Shown: positions 8,426 through 18,989 of the stretch, in pieces
Layout: every line of letters begins with the position of its first letter
Position numbering within the stretch: the stretch's first letter is position 1
DNA from: Plantago elongata
Taxonomy: Eukaryota; Streptophyta; Magnoliopsida; Lamiales; Plantaginaceae
Assembly (NCBI GenBank): GCA_036897095.1
Contig: JAYMSP010003155.1
Span: forward strand, 1-20,857
Direction: 5' to 3'
Length of the DNA stretch: 20,857 nucleotides
Translations under genes and position numbers: made by a program
The notes under the pieces: model-generated
Databases searched by the model: none
What the model was told of the DNA's origin: nothing
Seen by the model: only the letters and a program-made list of their open reading frames with translations

Positions 8426-9105
8426 TTGAAGTCTCATAACAAGTACCCTGGGATCATGAATCCACCATACAACCTCCATGGGGATCCCACGTGCTGCCCA
8501 GCCTCCCTAGTCACCTCCACGCCCTACCAACTCCATCCACGTGCCTCCACGCGCCGGCGAGGCTCGCCACGCGCCACGACGCACCCAGTTGGCGCGTCGT
8601 CATGCACTCCAACGCCTCACGTGAGATGCACACGCCATGTGGAGCTCCCTTGTGCATCCTATTCACGCTCCTTTCCTGGCGCTGGTTAGCCCTAGGTCTC
8701 CCGGTCATACCATAATTTCCGGTTCGTCCAGTGGGCGGTTGAACCAGTCGCGACGATCGTTCTTCCTCAACTCTAAATTAGGATTTTGGCAGCCATTTCT
8801 AGAGATTTGCATCTCCAAATCTCGTCATTCCGCCTCACCCTTGCCGAATTGGTGCCTCCCTCCGCCTCTTCCACTCTCGTCAACCACTCTCCTCCTTTAC
8901 ATCCGAATTCAGCCCAATTGGAGTTGGCGAATTCGAATTCTTCTCCTTCTTCTCGCCGTCACCCGGATTGAAGTTCAACCACCCTCGTAGCGCATTCTAA
9001 ACCTGGTCCAATGCTTCTTAGGCTTGCCGTATTCTCCGTCCCGTGGACGACTTTGCATGCGGGTCGCGGACCTTGGCAACATGCAAGGTCCCGGAGGAAT
9101 AACCT
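8426..9105 (-). other. GC-rich 5' untranslated/internal region of the LTR element
   Basis: This stretch is clearly richer in G+C and CpG than its surroundings (for example CACGCGCCGGCGAGG near 8547). It follows the primer-binding site on the - strand. Overlapping short frames on both strands are explained by the low stop-codon density of GC-rich DNA, and none has a recognisable product. Confidence 0.5.
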
Positions 9106-9117
9106 GCTTTGATACCA
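9106..9117 (-). other. Primer-binding site (initiator-Met tRNA)
   Basis: On the - strand this reads TGGTATCAAAGC, one base different from the usual plant TGGTATCAGAGC. It lies within three bases of the LTR end. This fixes the orientation of the element. Confidence 0.8.
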
Positions 9118-9119
9118 TC

Positions 9120-9606
9120 TCACGAAACGTAACTTCCATCGGTAATTCGTAGCACGAATTACTAAACAATTCGTTCGTGGGAACGACCTCGAAGGTCATC
9201 TTTGCACGAATTAGAGAAGAGGGGGGGGGGGAGGAATCACTTACGAGAGAGAGAGAGAGAGAGAGAGAGATTCTCGCAAGGTAGCCTCGCCTTTCGATGG
9301 TGGTTGCACGCTTTTCAACGGTAAAGAGTCTCCATTCATCATAACATAATAAAATACATCTAGGGTCCGTGGTTTAAATACCAATTACTCTTCTAGGGTT
9401 TATTCGGCCAAGGGCATGTTCTCCTATTTATGGGCCGTGGGCCTTTATTCCTATCTATGGTCATAGGCCAAATTAACTAAATTAAAAGGAATAATTAAAG
9501 TAAATAAATAAGAGGAAATATTGGGTTAATTAGTGTTCGGTTCGCACTAGTATTCACTAGAGCGGGTTCTTGGTGCGGATCAAATTCGTTATAAAAACGT
9601 CTTCCA
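9120..9606 (-). repeat. 5' LTR of the gypsy-type element
   Basis: Full-length partner of 6775-7266. On the - strand it starts TGGAAGACG and ends CGTTTCGTGA, so its terminal bases have drifted. It contains a run of 11 G and a (GA)n tract at 9245-9270. Confidence 0.8.
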
Positions 9607-9720
9607 TTACCGCTCCCTCGAGATGAGCCTCGTCCCCAAGACTCTCTAGACCTTATGCCACTTCCAGATACGTCCTTATAATTCTTCTGTTTGAATGACC
9701 CCTCCCACCCTCTCGAATTT
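9607..9720 (-). repeat. Extra copy of internal 3' tail with polypurine tract
   Basis: It aligns with 7267-7380. It encodes an SRG-rich peptide and then a polypurine-like CTCGAGGGAGCGG directly before the LTR. Matching stops near 9720, where a palindrome-rich repeat begins. Confidence 0.7.
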
Positions 9721-9722
9721 GT

Positions 9723-9895
9723 CTCCATTAATGGATTGGAGCTTAAATCTCCATTTTGAAGCTTTAAATCCCCATTTTTGAAGCTTCAAAGCTCCTTTAA
9801 TAGAGCTTTTGAAGCTCCTTCAATGGAGTTTCAACAGGCCCGAAAATGAAGGTGTTCAAGCTCCATTAATGGAGCTTTTGAAGCTCCAAGAATGG
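9723..9895. repeat. Palindrome-rich GAAGCTCC / GGAGCTT repeat cluster
   Basis: Variants of TTTGAAGCTCC and CTCCATTAATGGAG recur about every 25-35 bases in both orientations. One is a perfect 20-bp palindrome, AAGCTCCATTAATGGAGCTT (9858-9877). It abuts the truncated LTR-element tail. Confidence 0.75.
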
Positions 9896-10650
9896 TGGAA
9901 TTATCTTTTTACAATTATGGATTAGAATCTTGTACTAGTTGAATGCAAATTATGTGATGATGACGAGGAAAATACTTATTGTTCAAAAGTGAGGGACTAT
10001 TATGTTATTATAAACATTATTAGGGGCAGAAGAAATTCACTTTATAAAAATGCATTATACCTTCTTTTTTTTTTGGCAAACAAGCTAATAAATGTAGATA
10101 ATAGCTCATTGAGCAACTCAATTAGTCGATATTGTTTGAGGTGTTACCGCGTTAACTATGATAAAATGCTAAAATGTAGTATGAAACTAAGTTAGATAGG
10201 ATAAATTTTCTAAATAAACTTATCAATTCAGTAACTTAATTGCTAAGCTTTTCAAATAAAATTATTAAATTAACTAACCAAATAATAGTCTTACAAAAAT
10301 AATCTCATTGTGCGATAATATTGCACTAAAATATGAATCAGGAGAAAAAGGAGCTCAAAAAATGGGAGGAAAACTTTCCACATTGATCAACAAACTCTAC
10401 GTGTAAGTATTAGTTGTAGAATACTCAAATAGTTGTCTATATTTAAACTTGAGGTAAAACAAATAATAAAATATTAAAATATTAAAATTTTAGGAATTTT
10501 AAAATGCTATGACCACAAAACTTTATTCATATATTTGATTAATTCCTAAAATATTATTCAAAGATAGGGAGATCTTATAATATTTTAAAGAGTAAATTAT
10601 GTGGGTTCATATATTAATTTAGTACTTTTATGTACAAAATAAGAGTCCTA
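9896..10650. other. AT-rich intergenic DNA upstream of the E2F gene
   Basis: No coding motif is recognised. Low-complexity A/T runs and a short GGCAAACAAGCTAAT / TTAACTAACC pair (10072-10086 and 10270-10280) hint at an old MITE. The arms are too weak to call. Confidence 0.5.
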
Positions 10651-10663
10651 CCATTCCGTATAA

Positions 10664-10672
10664 TATATAAAG
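10664..10672 (+). promoter_or_regulatory. Candidate TATA box of the E2F gene
   Basis: TATATAAAG lies about 235 bp upstream of the start codon. That would give a leader of roughly 200 bases. It is a motif match in AT-rich DNA, so support is modest. Confidence 0.4.
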
Positions 10673-10814
10673 TTTTGGACTGTTGCTGGACGCTGACGAA
10701 TCTTTTTCCGCCGCAACATGAGCCAAAAAAACAAAAGAGTAATAAAAGAGTTAGTGAGTTGAAAAGTTAAGCGCCTCCAATTCGTAACGCTTCTTCTATA
10801 ACTCATCACATTAA

Positions 10815-10822
10815 TTTCCCGC
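10815..10822 (+). promoter_or_regulatory. Canonical E2F binding site TTTCCCGC
   Basis: TTTCCCGC exactly fits the consensus TTTSSCGC. It lies 80 bp upstream of the start codon of an E2F gene, in the presumed leader or proximal promoter. E2F genes in plants and animals are often controlled by E2F/DP-RBR complexes, so auto- or cross-regulation is a reasonable inference. A related but non-consensus TTTTTCCGCCGC lies at about 10704-10714. Confidence 0.6.
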
Positions 10823-10901
10823 TGTTTTTTCCAGTAAACCTCTCCAATCCGATTTCCTTGCAAAATCCCCAAAACCCTCACCTCCATTCCAATCGGAGGG
10901 C

Positions 10902-13900
10902 ATGTCAATGGCGACGGCTTCCGATGACCAGCTCGACCTCAATTTGAGCCTCAATCAGCCAATGTCCCGTATGTTCCTCGATAACAACCACCTCTACACA
11001 AATAATGATCCCAATCCCTTCTCCTTCACTCCTTCTCACCTCTTCTCCACCCCTGCTCCCCTTCCCAAACCTCCCGCTAAAACTCCGGTGAGCCTTTTCT
11101 ACGTTTGCTACTCTATTTACGCGATGAGCCGGTGATTACTAATTGTTTGATTAAATTAGAAGCTGTTGGTTTAGAATTAATTACTCTTCTGTTTGATTGA
11201 TTCATTCAATTAATTTTGCGGTTTGGAACTCTATTTAGGCGATGATAGTTTCAGCTGTCCTTGTAGCTTATCGGTGGTTTATAATTAGTTAGTCTTCTGT
11301 TTGATTGCTCGATTAGTCAATTGAATTAATTTTCCGGTTTGCTTTTTGTTGATGTTGTTGTTGGATGGATTAGACTCTAGAAGAATGTTGGATCCTTTTC
11401 TGTTGCCTTGCTCATAAATGTTGGATCTAATATAATCTGTTGGTTTCATTATTAATGTACTGTTTGTTTAAATGCTTTTAGTGGAATGTTTCTATTTTGG
11501 CTGTTTTAGCTCTTAACACTGTGTTTGAAATTTAATCCAGGACCATGCCTTGTAAGTTGTATCCATATATTAATTGTTCTGATACTATGTATGTCCAGTA
11601 AATGGTGATAATCTCATTACGTGTTTAAATCTGGAGAGGCACCTGGCTTTGTTATTGTGGTGATTGTCGTAACTATCATTAATTCTCTGAGTTCTGAATA
11701 CAGTGCCAGTGGCCTGTGTTTTTATCTCATTGCCTATGTTGTGTGCTATAAACATATATTGAGGTAAGGTAGGAATGTTAGGCTCCAAAAAGCTGATTTT
11801 CTTAATAATGGACTGGTTTCGAAAGGTGACAAAGTTAATTGTGGACGATTGAAGTTGTCATCAGATTTCTGCTGTAAAAGGTTGTTTGTGAATTATGATA
11901 TGGTAGGAGAAAGAATTGGAAACTATGATGGTTCAGCTGTCCTTTTCGTTTGTGTAAAGAAATGTTTGGTAACAAGTATTGTGAAATTTACATTGGTTTG
12001 GGGTGAACTTTAATTGTAGATGCTGTTGTAGGATTTGATTTGAAGCTGCTGCGTACCTGTGCTTGGTCTTTTTCTATCTGTTATATACAACACTGCAAAC
12101 ATCAGCTGTGATGATATTGTGGGATGAGTATTAACTTTCAAGAACTTTAATTCCCCAGACAGATAGTTTTCTGTGATTTGCTAGACAGATAGTTTTCAAA
12201 TTGTGATGTGATGATATTGTGGAATTAGCATTACTGTATGACTTAAGTTCCTGCTGCGTTCACTATTTAAAGCCTTTAACTTTCTTGAAGCAGTTAAACA
12301 AATCTACACCGGTTCAGGCAAATGCAAGTGGTGGTGCATGTCTCAAACATTTAAAACAGGAGAAAGAAGTGAACAATATTTCACTGGGACCTGTGTCCAA
12401 TAGGCGTGGTAGAAATTGTACTAAGGCCAAGGATGCGAAACGTGTCAAAACTGCTCTTCTGGATGGAAAGTTAGGTAAAGTGTGGGGCTGTACCATATAC
12501 TTCATATATCTGTTGGATTATTCTTATGTGAAATGAAGATATAAATTGGCTTCTCTATTCAGTTCTTATTTGTTTTTTCTTTCCCCTCTTTTCACAGAGC
12601 CGGTTGAGAACTTCAGTCTTACTGGCTGCTGTAGGTATGACAGTTCATTAGGTGAGCCTCCTCACTTGTATATGTTAAACTCATCAATTTCTATTTTTTT
12701 TAGTTAAGTTACTTGTGCAACTACACCTTAGAACTAAATCATGAAGAACTCTTTTGCCAGGCCTCTTGACAAAAAAGTTTGTTAAGCTCCTTCGTGAGAC
12801 TGAAGATGGTACCGTTGATCTAAATAAAGCTGCAGATGTTTTGGGGGTATGGGCTTTTGCAATTAAGACACTTGCCATCACTGAAATTTTGTTCATAATA
12901 TTTTAAGAATATTCAACCAGGAATTAATTTCATGTATAGTTTTTTTAATTTTTTAATCTATGAATGGTTCTTCAGGTCCAGAAGAGAAGGATTTATGACA
13001 TTACAAATGTCCTCGAGGGCATCGATTTGATAGAAAAGAAAGGGAAGAATCTGATAAGTTGGAAGTATGTACCATCATTCCCTTTTACCTGTCATGTTTC
13101 TCATTTTACGGTTTCTTGAGATCACTGAAACCACAATTTCGCAGAGGATTATGGAAGCAACTGGATGATGAAGTCTGTCACTTGAAGGTGACCTCTCTTC
13201 TGATTTCTTATATCCTGATGAATTTCATACTTCTAGAGCACTTATGCTAACACAACAACCATAAGCCTTATCCTGATGAATTAAAGAATCACATCTTGTG
13301 ATGCAACATTTCAACTGTGCATAAGTACAGCTTGAAGCCAAAATTTTTGGGTCTTCCCTGTGCTCTTCTAGAAGAGTCAAAATTTCTAGGTGTCTTGCAT
13401 ACATAGAGGATCACATGCGATTCTATTGTCGTGCTTCTCTTCCATATGTATTTTGGTCTGCAGGTCTTTCCCTGACTCTATTGAATGGACCTAAAGAAAT
13501 TGGTTACATTCAACACACGTCCAGTTTATACTGCACATGGTCCCCACATAACGGGCGAGTCTCCTGCATCTTCTCTTCTACAGGGGCAAAAGCTACCCTT
13601 GGTGTTAATATTTCCGCCCTACATACACAAGACAGTGCTCCACTTAAATCACCAAGCACATCTTTACTCCCCACTCTGTTCCTTGGAGCACTACTACATC
13701 GATTGGATCATATGGAATTTGTCACATATCTTCTGCTAGTTCTGACCATTCTATGCCAGATAGTGTTGGTCGTGTTGCATTTATTTAGAACTTCCCTTCT
13801 AACTCACAGCAGGATGCTTTGTGGCGTAACACCTCATGTCACTCTTCCATTACAATCAATCTGCTTGTATTCTAGTACGTGTCTTTCACTCTCCCATCTA

Positions 13901-15349
13901 ACACCTCAAATAAAAACATGCTCAAATGATAGCCCTCTGCTATAGTGCTTCATCACTAGTTGAAGTTAATGGATAGCATTCACCGACGCCGTTGATCATC
14001 CTGGCATGACTTCCTTTAACCCTGAACCAACCTTTCCCTCAACTTATGTAGGAGTGACACATGACTTGTATGTTATGATTTATATTGTAAAACATGGTTT
14101 GCACAGCTGAATCAAGTAATGTAAAAAACATGTTGTTCTTATATGGTTACAGCTGAGCCATTTACTCGACTAATTTATCCATTTACTTAAAATAGTGTGG
14201 CTTATTTATCTGTAACTTTGGTTCAAGAATCATAATAGTTATTCACGCCTCACACTTATTTATTATATGTTATTATGGCAGAAGGAATTTGAAAATCTAC
14301 GTGCAGAAGATAGCAGGCTTGATAATTGCATAAGGTTTGATTACATTAGAAGAAGATTGGGTTCTATTGTTACAGACATAATTTTTTATCTGTCCTGCTA
14401 ACACTTTATCCGACACAGGCACAAATTACAGCGCATCAGGGAACTCCAAACGAATCAGAATTCTCAAAGGTATCTTCAATTTCACCAATGAACTAGATTT
14501 TGTGCAACTATGGGATGTATTTTCATAACCTTTATGAACATCAAATCGTTCAGGAATCTTTTTCTGACAAAGGAAGAAATTACAAGTATTCCGTCTCTTG
14601 CGGTTAGTTAATCTGATTCCTCTGGCAGTGGTTCCTATGCCTTATCTGCGCTCCTCTGACTATTTCAATATCTGTGCAATATGCAATTGTTGCAGAATAA
14701 AACTTTGATTATGATTCAAGCTCCCCGTGCAAGTTTTATTGAAGTACCAGATCCTTATGAGGTTGGTACTTTATACAGATGATGGTAGACATTGTTTGTG
14801 GAACACCAGCACGTGCTTTTTCTTATTGCTATTTTCCACAGGATGATGCTTTCTCTCAGAAGCAGTGCAGCCTTATTGTAAGAAGCTCTACCGGACCAAT
14901 TGGCGTGTATCTCCTGAGGTATTCAAATGACTTATTGTATAACAACTTAATGAAAAGTATGTCAGTACAAACAAACTGCAAAATCCAAATGTCTCATCTC
15001 TGTTTATGGACTTTCAGCAAAGAACAGAAATTGGAAGGCACATTTGTTAAGCGGAAAAAGTTGGAAAATCCATTGTCATGGGCTGGTACAAAATACCGTG
15101 ATAATACAAATGGGATTTCAACTTGTGATACACAAACAGACTCAGAAGTATCTGGAATACAAAAGATAATCCCAGTGAATGGCGGTGTAAGTTGACCTCA
15201 CTTCATTAAATTGTAAATACTCCGCCTTAGGCTGTAGGAGCTTCCACCTTTTAATGCTGTAGTTCTTGTGCTTGCAGATCGACAATGATTACTGGTTTAA
15301 ATCAGATCATGATGTGAGTGCATCTGATTTATGGGGAGACTTGTTATAG
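10902..15349 (+). CDS. E2FC: E2F transcription factor, E2FC-like, 13 exons, 391 aa
   Basis: This is a cell-cycle transcription factor that, with a DP partner, binds TTTSSCGC sites and is controlled by retinoblastoma-related protein. Exons are 10902-11087, 12294-12474, 12598-12651, 12761-12846, 12976-13064, 13145-13187, 14282-14334, 14419-14469, 14554-14602, 14696-14761, 14842-14918, 15018-15186 and 15278-15349. All introns are GT-AG and the joined frame stays open for 392 codons. The winged-helix DNA-binding domain is at residues 134-199 ([24 protein letters not shown] at 173-184). A leucine-rich dimerisation segment follows (about 203-250), then the marked box (about 250-312) and a C-terminal RBR-binding motif (DYWF...SASDLW, about 372-387). 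Length and C terminus match E2FC (about 400 aa) better than the longer E2FA/E2FB. Residues 11-17 are LDLNLSL, an EAR-type motif. A second in-frame ATG at 10908 has the better context (CAATGGCG) and may be the true start. Confidence 0.92.
13188..14281 (+). other. Long intron 6 of the E2F gene with an unexpectedly open stretch
   Basis: The intron is 1.09 kb, while most others in this gene are 60-320 bp. Between 13415 and 13945 the sequence is less AT-rich than other introns and stays open for 176 codons in one frame and 84 in another. I see no convincing domain. It may be an old insertion, since a fragment such as LPYVFW is only faintly reminiscent of Copia integrase. The flanking exons join in frame without it. 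Confidence 0.5.
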
Positions 15350-15567
15350 TTATGCTTACAAAGGGTACTGCTAATATCCGTCTAATCCACAATGGAGAGA
15401 AAACGAGAGGATCGCTGGTCTTTTATTACTTGTATATACATCATTATGGCTCCTCTTTTACTTCTAACGACTAGAAGGATAGACTAGCATGATAGGTCTT
15501 GGGACTTGCATTCTTATGGCTAAGTAGTTCTAAATTTTTACCATATTTTTGTGGTCTACAATGTGGG

Positions 15568-15573
15568 AATAAA
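15568..15573 (+). terminator. Candidate polyadenylation signal of the E2F gene
   Basis: AATAAA, 219 bp after the stop codon. Plant signals are loose, so this is indicative only. Confidence 0.35.
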
Positions 15574-15975
15574 GAAGGTTGTTCTGAGCACTAGCCACGG
15601 CTAGTGTAATACTGGGGTCGGGGTACATCTAGAAAACAGGATGTGAAGATTTTGCAAATGACTGTTTAGCAACATTTATAATAAGTTGAATATTTTTGAA
15701 CTATTGATAATGTTGGTCCTGTGTCCTTTAACGCTTATGGTGTGCAAGGTTTTACGGAGAATTGTGCATCGAACTGAACATTTCATGTATGACAACAGAT
15801 GATTATCATCGTCAAATAGAACAACACAAGATTCATAGGAGATTAACCTTCATTTATGAAAGCAGAAGATCTGATCATTCAGAACCCTACTTTAACCCCA
15901 AACAAACACAGCCAATAAATAACCGCAATTCATTTGCTAAACTATAATCAATTTGCATTACTCGCTGAAACTGAG

Positions 15976-15981
15976 TTTATT
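15976..15981 (-). terminator. Candidate polyadenylation signal of the HVA22-like gene
   Basis: AATAAA on the - strand, 114 bp after the stop codon at 16095. Confidence 0.4.
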
Positions 15982-16094
15982 TGTTAGTAAGTGAAACTAT
16001 TCCAAACAGAAGATGAGAAATGTACATTAACATGAAGAATCCTATTATATCCATCAACCTAATGCCTAAACAAATGCCAATTTGCCAGCTTTGT

Positions 16095-18046
16095 TTAGCG
16101 ACTTGTTCCAGCACCCCGTGTTTTCCTGGCCCTTGCCCGTGTAACCGGTTTGGCCTCTTCCATCAATGTGTCCACGACAGGAGGTTGCCCATTTTGATTT
16201 GTAACAGAAGGCTCAGAATCCACCTTTTCTTTCGTAAAATCTATAGACTTGCTCCTTGCAGAGAGAATTAGTGCCGTTGTTGCTTTTAGTTCATTCATAG
16301 CTGCTGCAGGAGCAGAGATTGCTTTTGAAATTTCTGAAGGTCCTGCTTCTTCCGAAGTAGTATCTTCATGGTCCTCACTTGAAGATGCAGTGGAGACAGA
16401 AGAAGAGGGCAGTGTATTTTCAGGCTGAGCTGTAGCTGTAGCAGATGACGTGCGAGTTGGTGCTGCAGCAGGCTTCTGAGTCCTAGTGCCTTGCGGTGGT
16501 CGTACCTGCAATTTCAATATAAGATTTCTTTGAGATTTACTTCACATGTGACAGAAAAATAGCAGCTTTGTGCATAGCCAGCTTCAAACAGAAAATATAT
16601 CATTATGGAATGACTTTGGACTACAGTAGTGCTTCATCCGAGTGACTGGAATGCTAGCTAAAAAAAAATCATGGTGATCATTGGATTTTTACTGGAAAAG
16701 AAATATCACAAACTAACATTTCTTGAAAAGAAACATCTTAAAATTCAGACAACATGAACTTGGAATTTTAAAAGTATCTCGCGATTCAGAGCAACTTATT
16801 TCTAACCAAAGCATACTTCTTGGACTTATATGCTTGTAGTCATTCTTCACTTGGTGCAGAAAAGGTATTCTACACCACAAAAGGATGTAATATGTTTGGG
16901 AATATATCCACAAGTCTTGGATATTCTGATTGGGACAAGTAATGGAGTAATATGCTTGTACTGTTGCCTGCTGCAACAGTGCATTGATCAGGGGTAAAAA
17001 CATGGGGATTCTGTTGACACGTATTCTTTTCCCAAGAGTCCTTACATATTAATGATCACTAGCAGAACCTACAGACTAAGCACTCGATTACGGAAAAAAT
17101 CACCATGATGATATAGTACTGCATGAAATTTAGTAGAAGCGATGCATGCTCACCATACAATTGCAAACAATAGTAAATGCATTCCAGCAAATTACCTGAG
17201 GAGCTGGCCGTGCAGTGCTTGATTGTGAAGCAACATACTGTAATATTTCAAAAACTCTAGTTTGTCCATAGCTTGCAGCCTTCTGCCAGTACATAATTGC
17301 CATATCTCCTGCTCTTGTTCTTAGTTCAAGCAAATTGCGATCAATATCTGTCTCATGCTTAGCAACGTAGGGTTTGAAAAAGGAGTCGTAAACATACGTT
17401 GTTCCCTGTAAATCAATTCAGTAAATGAAATTATTATTAGCAAATGATTTCATCACACTTCACTATGCAATAATTTGTAGCAGAGAACCCACACCTTGGT
17501 CTTTGGGAACCACAAGTAGATAAAAAAAGCCAACTTAGCTTCACCGTACATAGGAACCCTTCAACAAAAAATTCACATAGCAAAATTTTCAACAGGAGTC
17601 TAATTTGAAGTGGGTGTGGTGCGCTGGAGTGGGAAGAAGAAGGGGGTGGGAGCAAAATAGAACCATAGAAGTATCCATTTTAAAAATATACCATCCAATA
17701 AACAGGTCACCAATTCTCTCACAAACCGTCAACATAGCCACCAAGATCCTGCATGTCATCAATGGAGTTACTGAAAGAACTTGAACATGCATCATTCATA
17801 TTTATCTTCGTTTATCATGCATACCAATATTGGCACCAGAAACGGAGTTGTTCAATATCAGGTTTGTTCCTTTCCACAGATTTAAAGCATTCATAGGCAG
17901 GATAAGCATAACCAAACATCAACCTGCGGAGATGAGAACATGATAACCTGAGCAAAAGAAACAAAATGAACAACAAATTTTGCATATAGACCAGAAATTT
18001 GTCACAACACATACACAAGTCCTCTAGTGATAAGTGATCCAATCAT
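16095..18046 (-). CDS. HVA22-like protein (TB2/DP1/REEP family), 6 exons, 290 aa
   Basis: This is an integral membrane protein of the HVA22/REEP/Yop1 family, which shapes tubular ER and is linked in plants to ABA and stress responses and vesicle traffic. Exons on the - strand are 18046-18015, 17923-17825, 17748-17692, 17558-17495, 17405-17196 and 16505-16095. All junctions are GT-AG and the frame is continuous. The TB2/DP1 domain covers about residues 1-95: MIGSLITRGLVLMFGYAYPA, then ECFKSVE, PDIEQLRFWCQYW, LTVCERIGD, AKLAFFIYLWFPKTKG and YDSFFKPYV. Hydrophobic hairpin segments lie near 5-20, 43-65 and 69-80. The conserved block LRTRAGDMAIMYWQKAASYG follows. The last exon (residues 155-290) is low-complexity, rich in Ser, Thr, Ala, Pro and Glu, with a basic RARARKTRGAG end. 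The length and long tail resemble the HVA22 h/i/j subgroup rather than the short a-e forms. Confidence 0.92.
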
Positions 18047-18055
18047 CTTGATTCC

Positions 18056-18811
18056 CTACGAGAAAAAAAAAGAAACAAGACAATCAAGAGGCAATAAAGG
18101 CAAAATAAAACTAGGCTAACATACATACTATTATAAGCCAAATATAAATGTCAAATACACCTCAAAATGAATCTATTTCTCATACAATTTTACATTGAAC
18201 CCATTACAAAAACCCAAGCATGAACTTAAAAAATCCCCTAAGATTCCATTTGGCATGTTATTTCCCGTACATTACTCTTGATTACTACTTCAGGAATATT
18301 AATCAAACATTATCTACATATCTCCAAATTCCTTTTCTCCTTTACAACAAAACACTTATTATTATTTGCACCATCAAAATAAAGTTCAGTCTATGCAGAA
18401 GAATATCTAAGAAAAGTGAGATCCTCAAATTTTCTCTCACATAAAAAAAAAAAAAAAGATTCAAAAGGCATTTGAGAAGTCAAAATCCCCAATGCCTTCT
18501 ATGAATCGCCCACTTCTACACTTATTCCTCCTACATTGTGAAACCGAACGGATAAACCAATAATCAAACCAATCAACCATCATTTCTAGCCACCGATATG
18601 CCAGATTCACCGAAAAAGTGTAATAATCCTCTTCAACAAAATTCTCACTCAAAAAGTTGCACCGAATCGAGACAATCAAAAGCTCAAAACATCGATAATT
18701 TCATTTCATTTCATCGAAGCTAATCCAAACAGATTCCGCAGAAGCTGTAGTTGAAAATCAAAACAATATCCGATCAAAATGAGATACGATAGAGCGAAAA
18801 TGAGGAACTAC
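18056..18811 (-). other. Intron in the 5' leader of the HVA22-like gene
   Basis: On the - strand a donor CACAG|GTAGTT lies at 18812/18811. An acceptor with a long pyrimidine tract, TTTCTCGTAG|GGAATCAAG, ends at 18056, nine bases before the ATG. The 756-bp stretch between is AT-rich with no gene, which suits a leader intron. The upstream leader exon probably lies in about 18812-18990. Leader introns often raise expression, but nothing here shows that directly. Confidence 0.6.
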
Positions 18812-18989
18812 CTGTGTATCGCAACGATTCTACCGCAAAATTGATAACAAACGACCGTTAGCCGACCGCCTGGAAGAAAAAGCGGCGGAGATTGCTGAAC
18901 GATGACGTATTGAAAAGATTCGCCGGAAATTTGAGAGACGGCGGCTCTACGGCGGTGAACCGTTGCAACGTCAGATGGAGAGATATGTT

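Larger units (their letters stand above)
6775..9720 (-). mobile_element. Non-autonomous Ty3/gypsy-type LTR element with a duplicated internal tail
   Basis: Read on the - strand the order is as follows: a partial internal 3' tail with polypurine tract (9720-9607), an LTR (9606-9120), a primer-binding site complementary to initiator-Met tRNA (9117-9106), an internal region (9105-7267), then a second LTR (7266-6775). The internal region is only about 1.85 kb and has no protease, reverse transcriptase or integrase motif, so the element cannot mobilise itself. The tail before the first LTR (9607-9720) matches the tail before the second (7267-7380). A simple LTR element would not show this. The LTR copies differ by many substitutions and small indels, so the insertion is not recent. 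Confidence 0.75.
15350..16094. other. Convergent 3' intergenic region, both 3' UTRs
   Basis: This holds the 3' untranslated regions of the E2F gene (+) and the HVA22-like gene (-). A + strand AATAAA is at 15568-15573. On the - strand an AATAAA (15981-15976) lies 114 bp past the HVA22 stop. A perfect 8-bp-arm hairpin, CACTAGCC-AC-GGCTAGTG, is at 15589-15606. No separate gene is seen. The 61-codon frame at 15762-15947 has no family signal. Confidence 0.55.

Noticed and set aside
8426..8990. Several overlapping short frames on both strands
   Set aside because: The region is GC-rich internal sequence of an LTR element with few stop codons. The peptides are low-complexity and contradict each other.
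10072..10280. hAT-type MITE upstream of the E2F gene
   Set aside because: The inverted similarity is only a few bases and no target duplication could be identified.
13415..13945. 176-codon frame as an independent gene
   Set aside because: It lies entirely in an E2F intron. It shows no clear domain, and the surrounding exons join perfectly without it.
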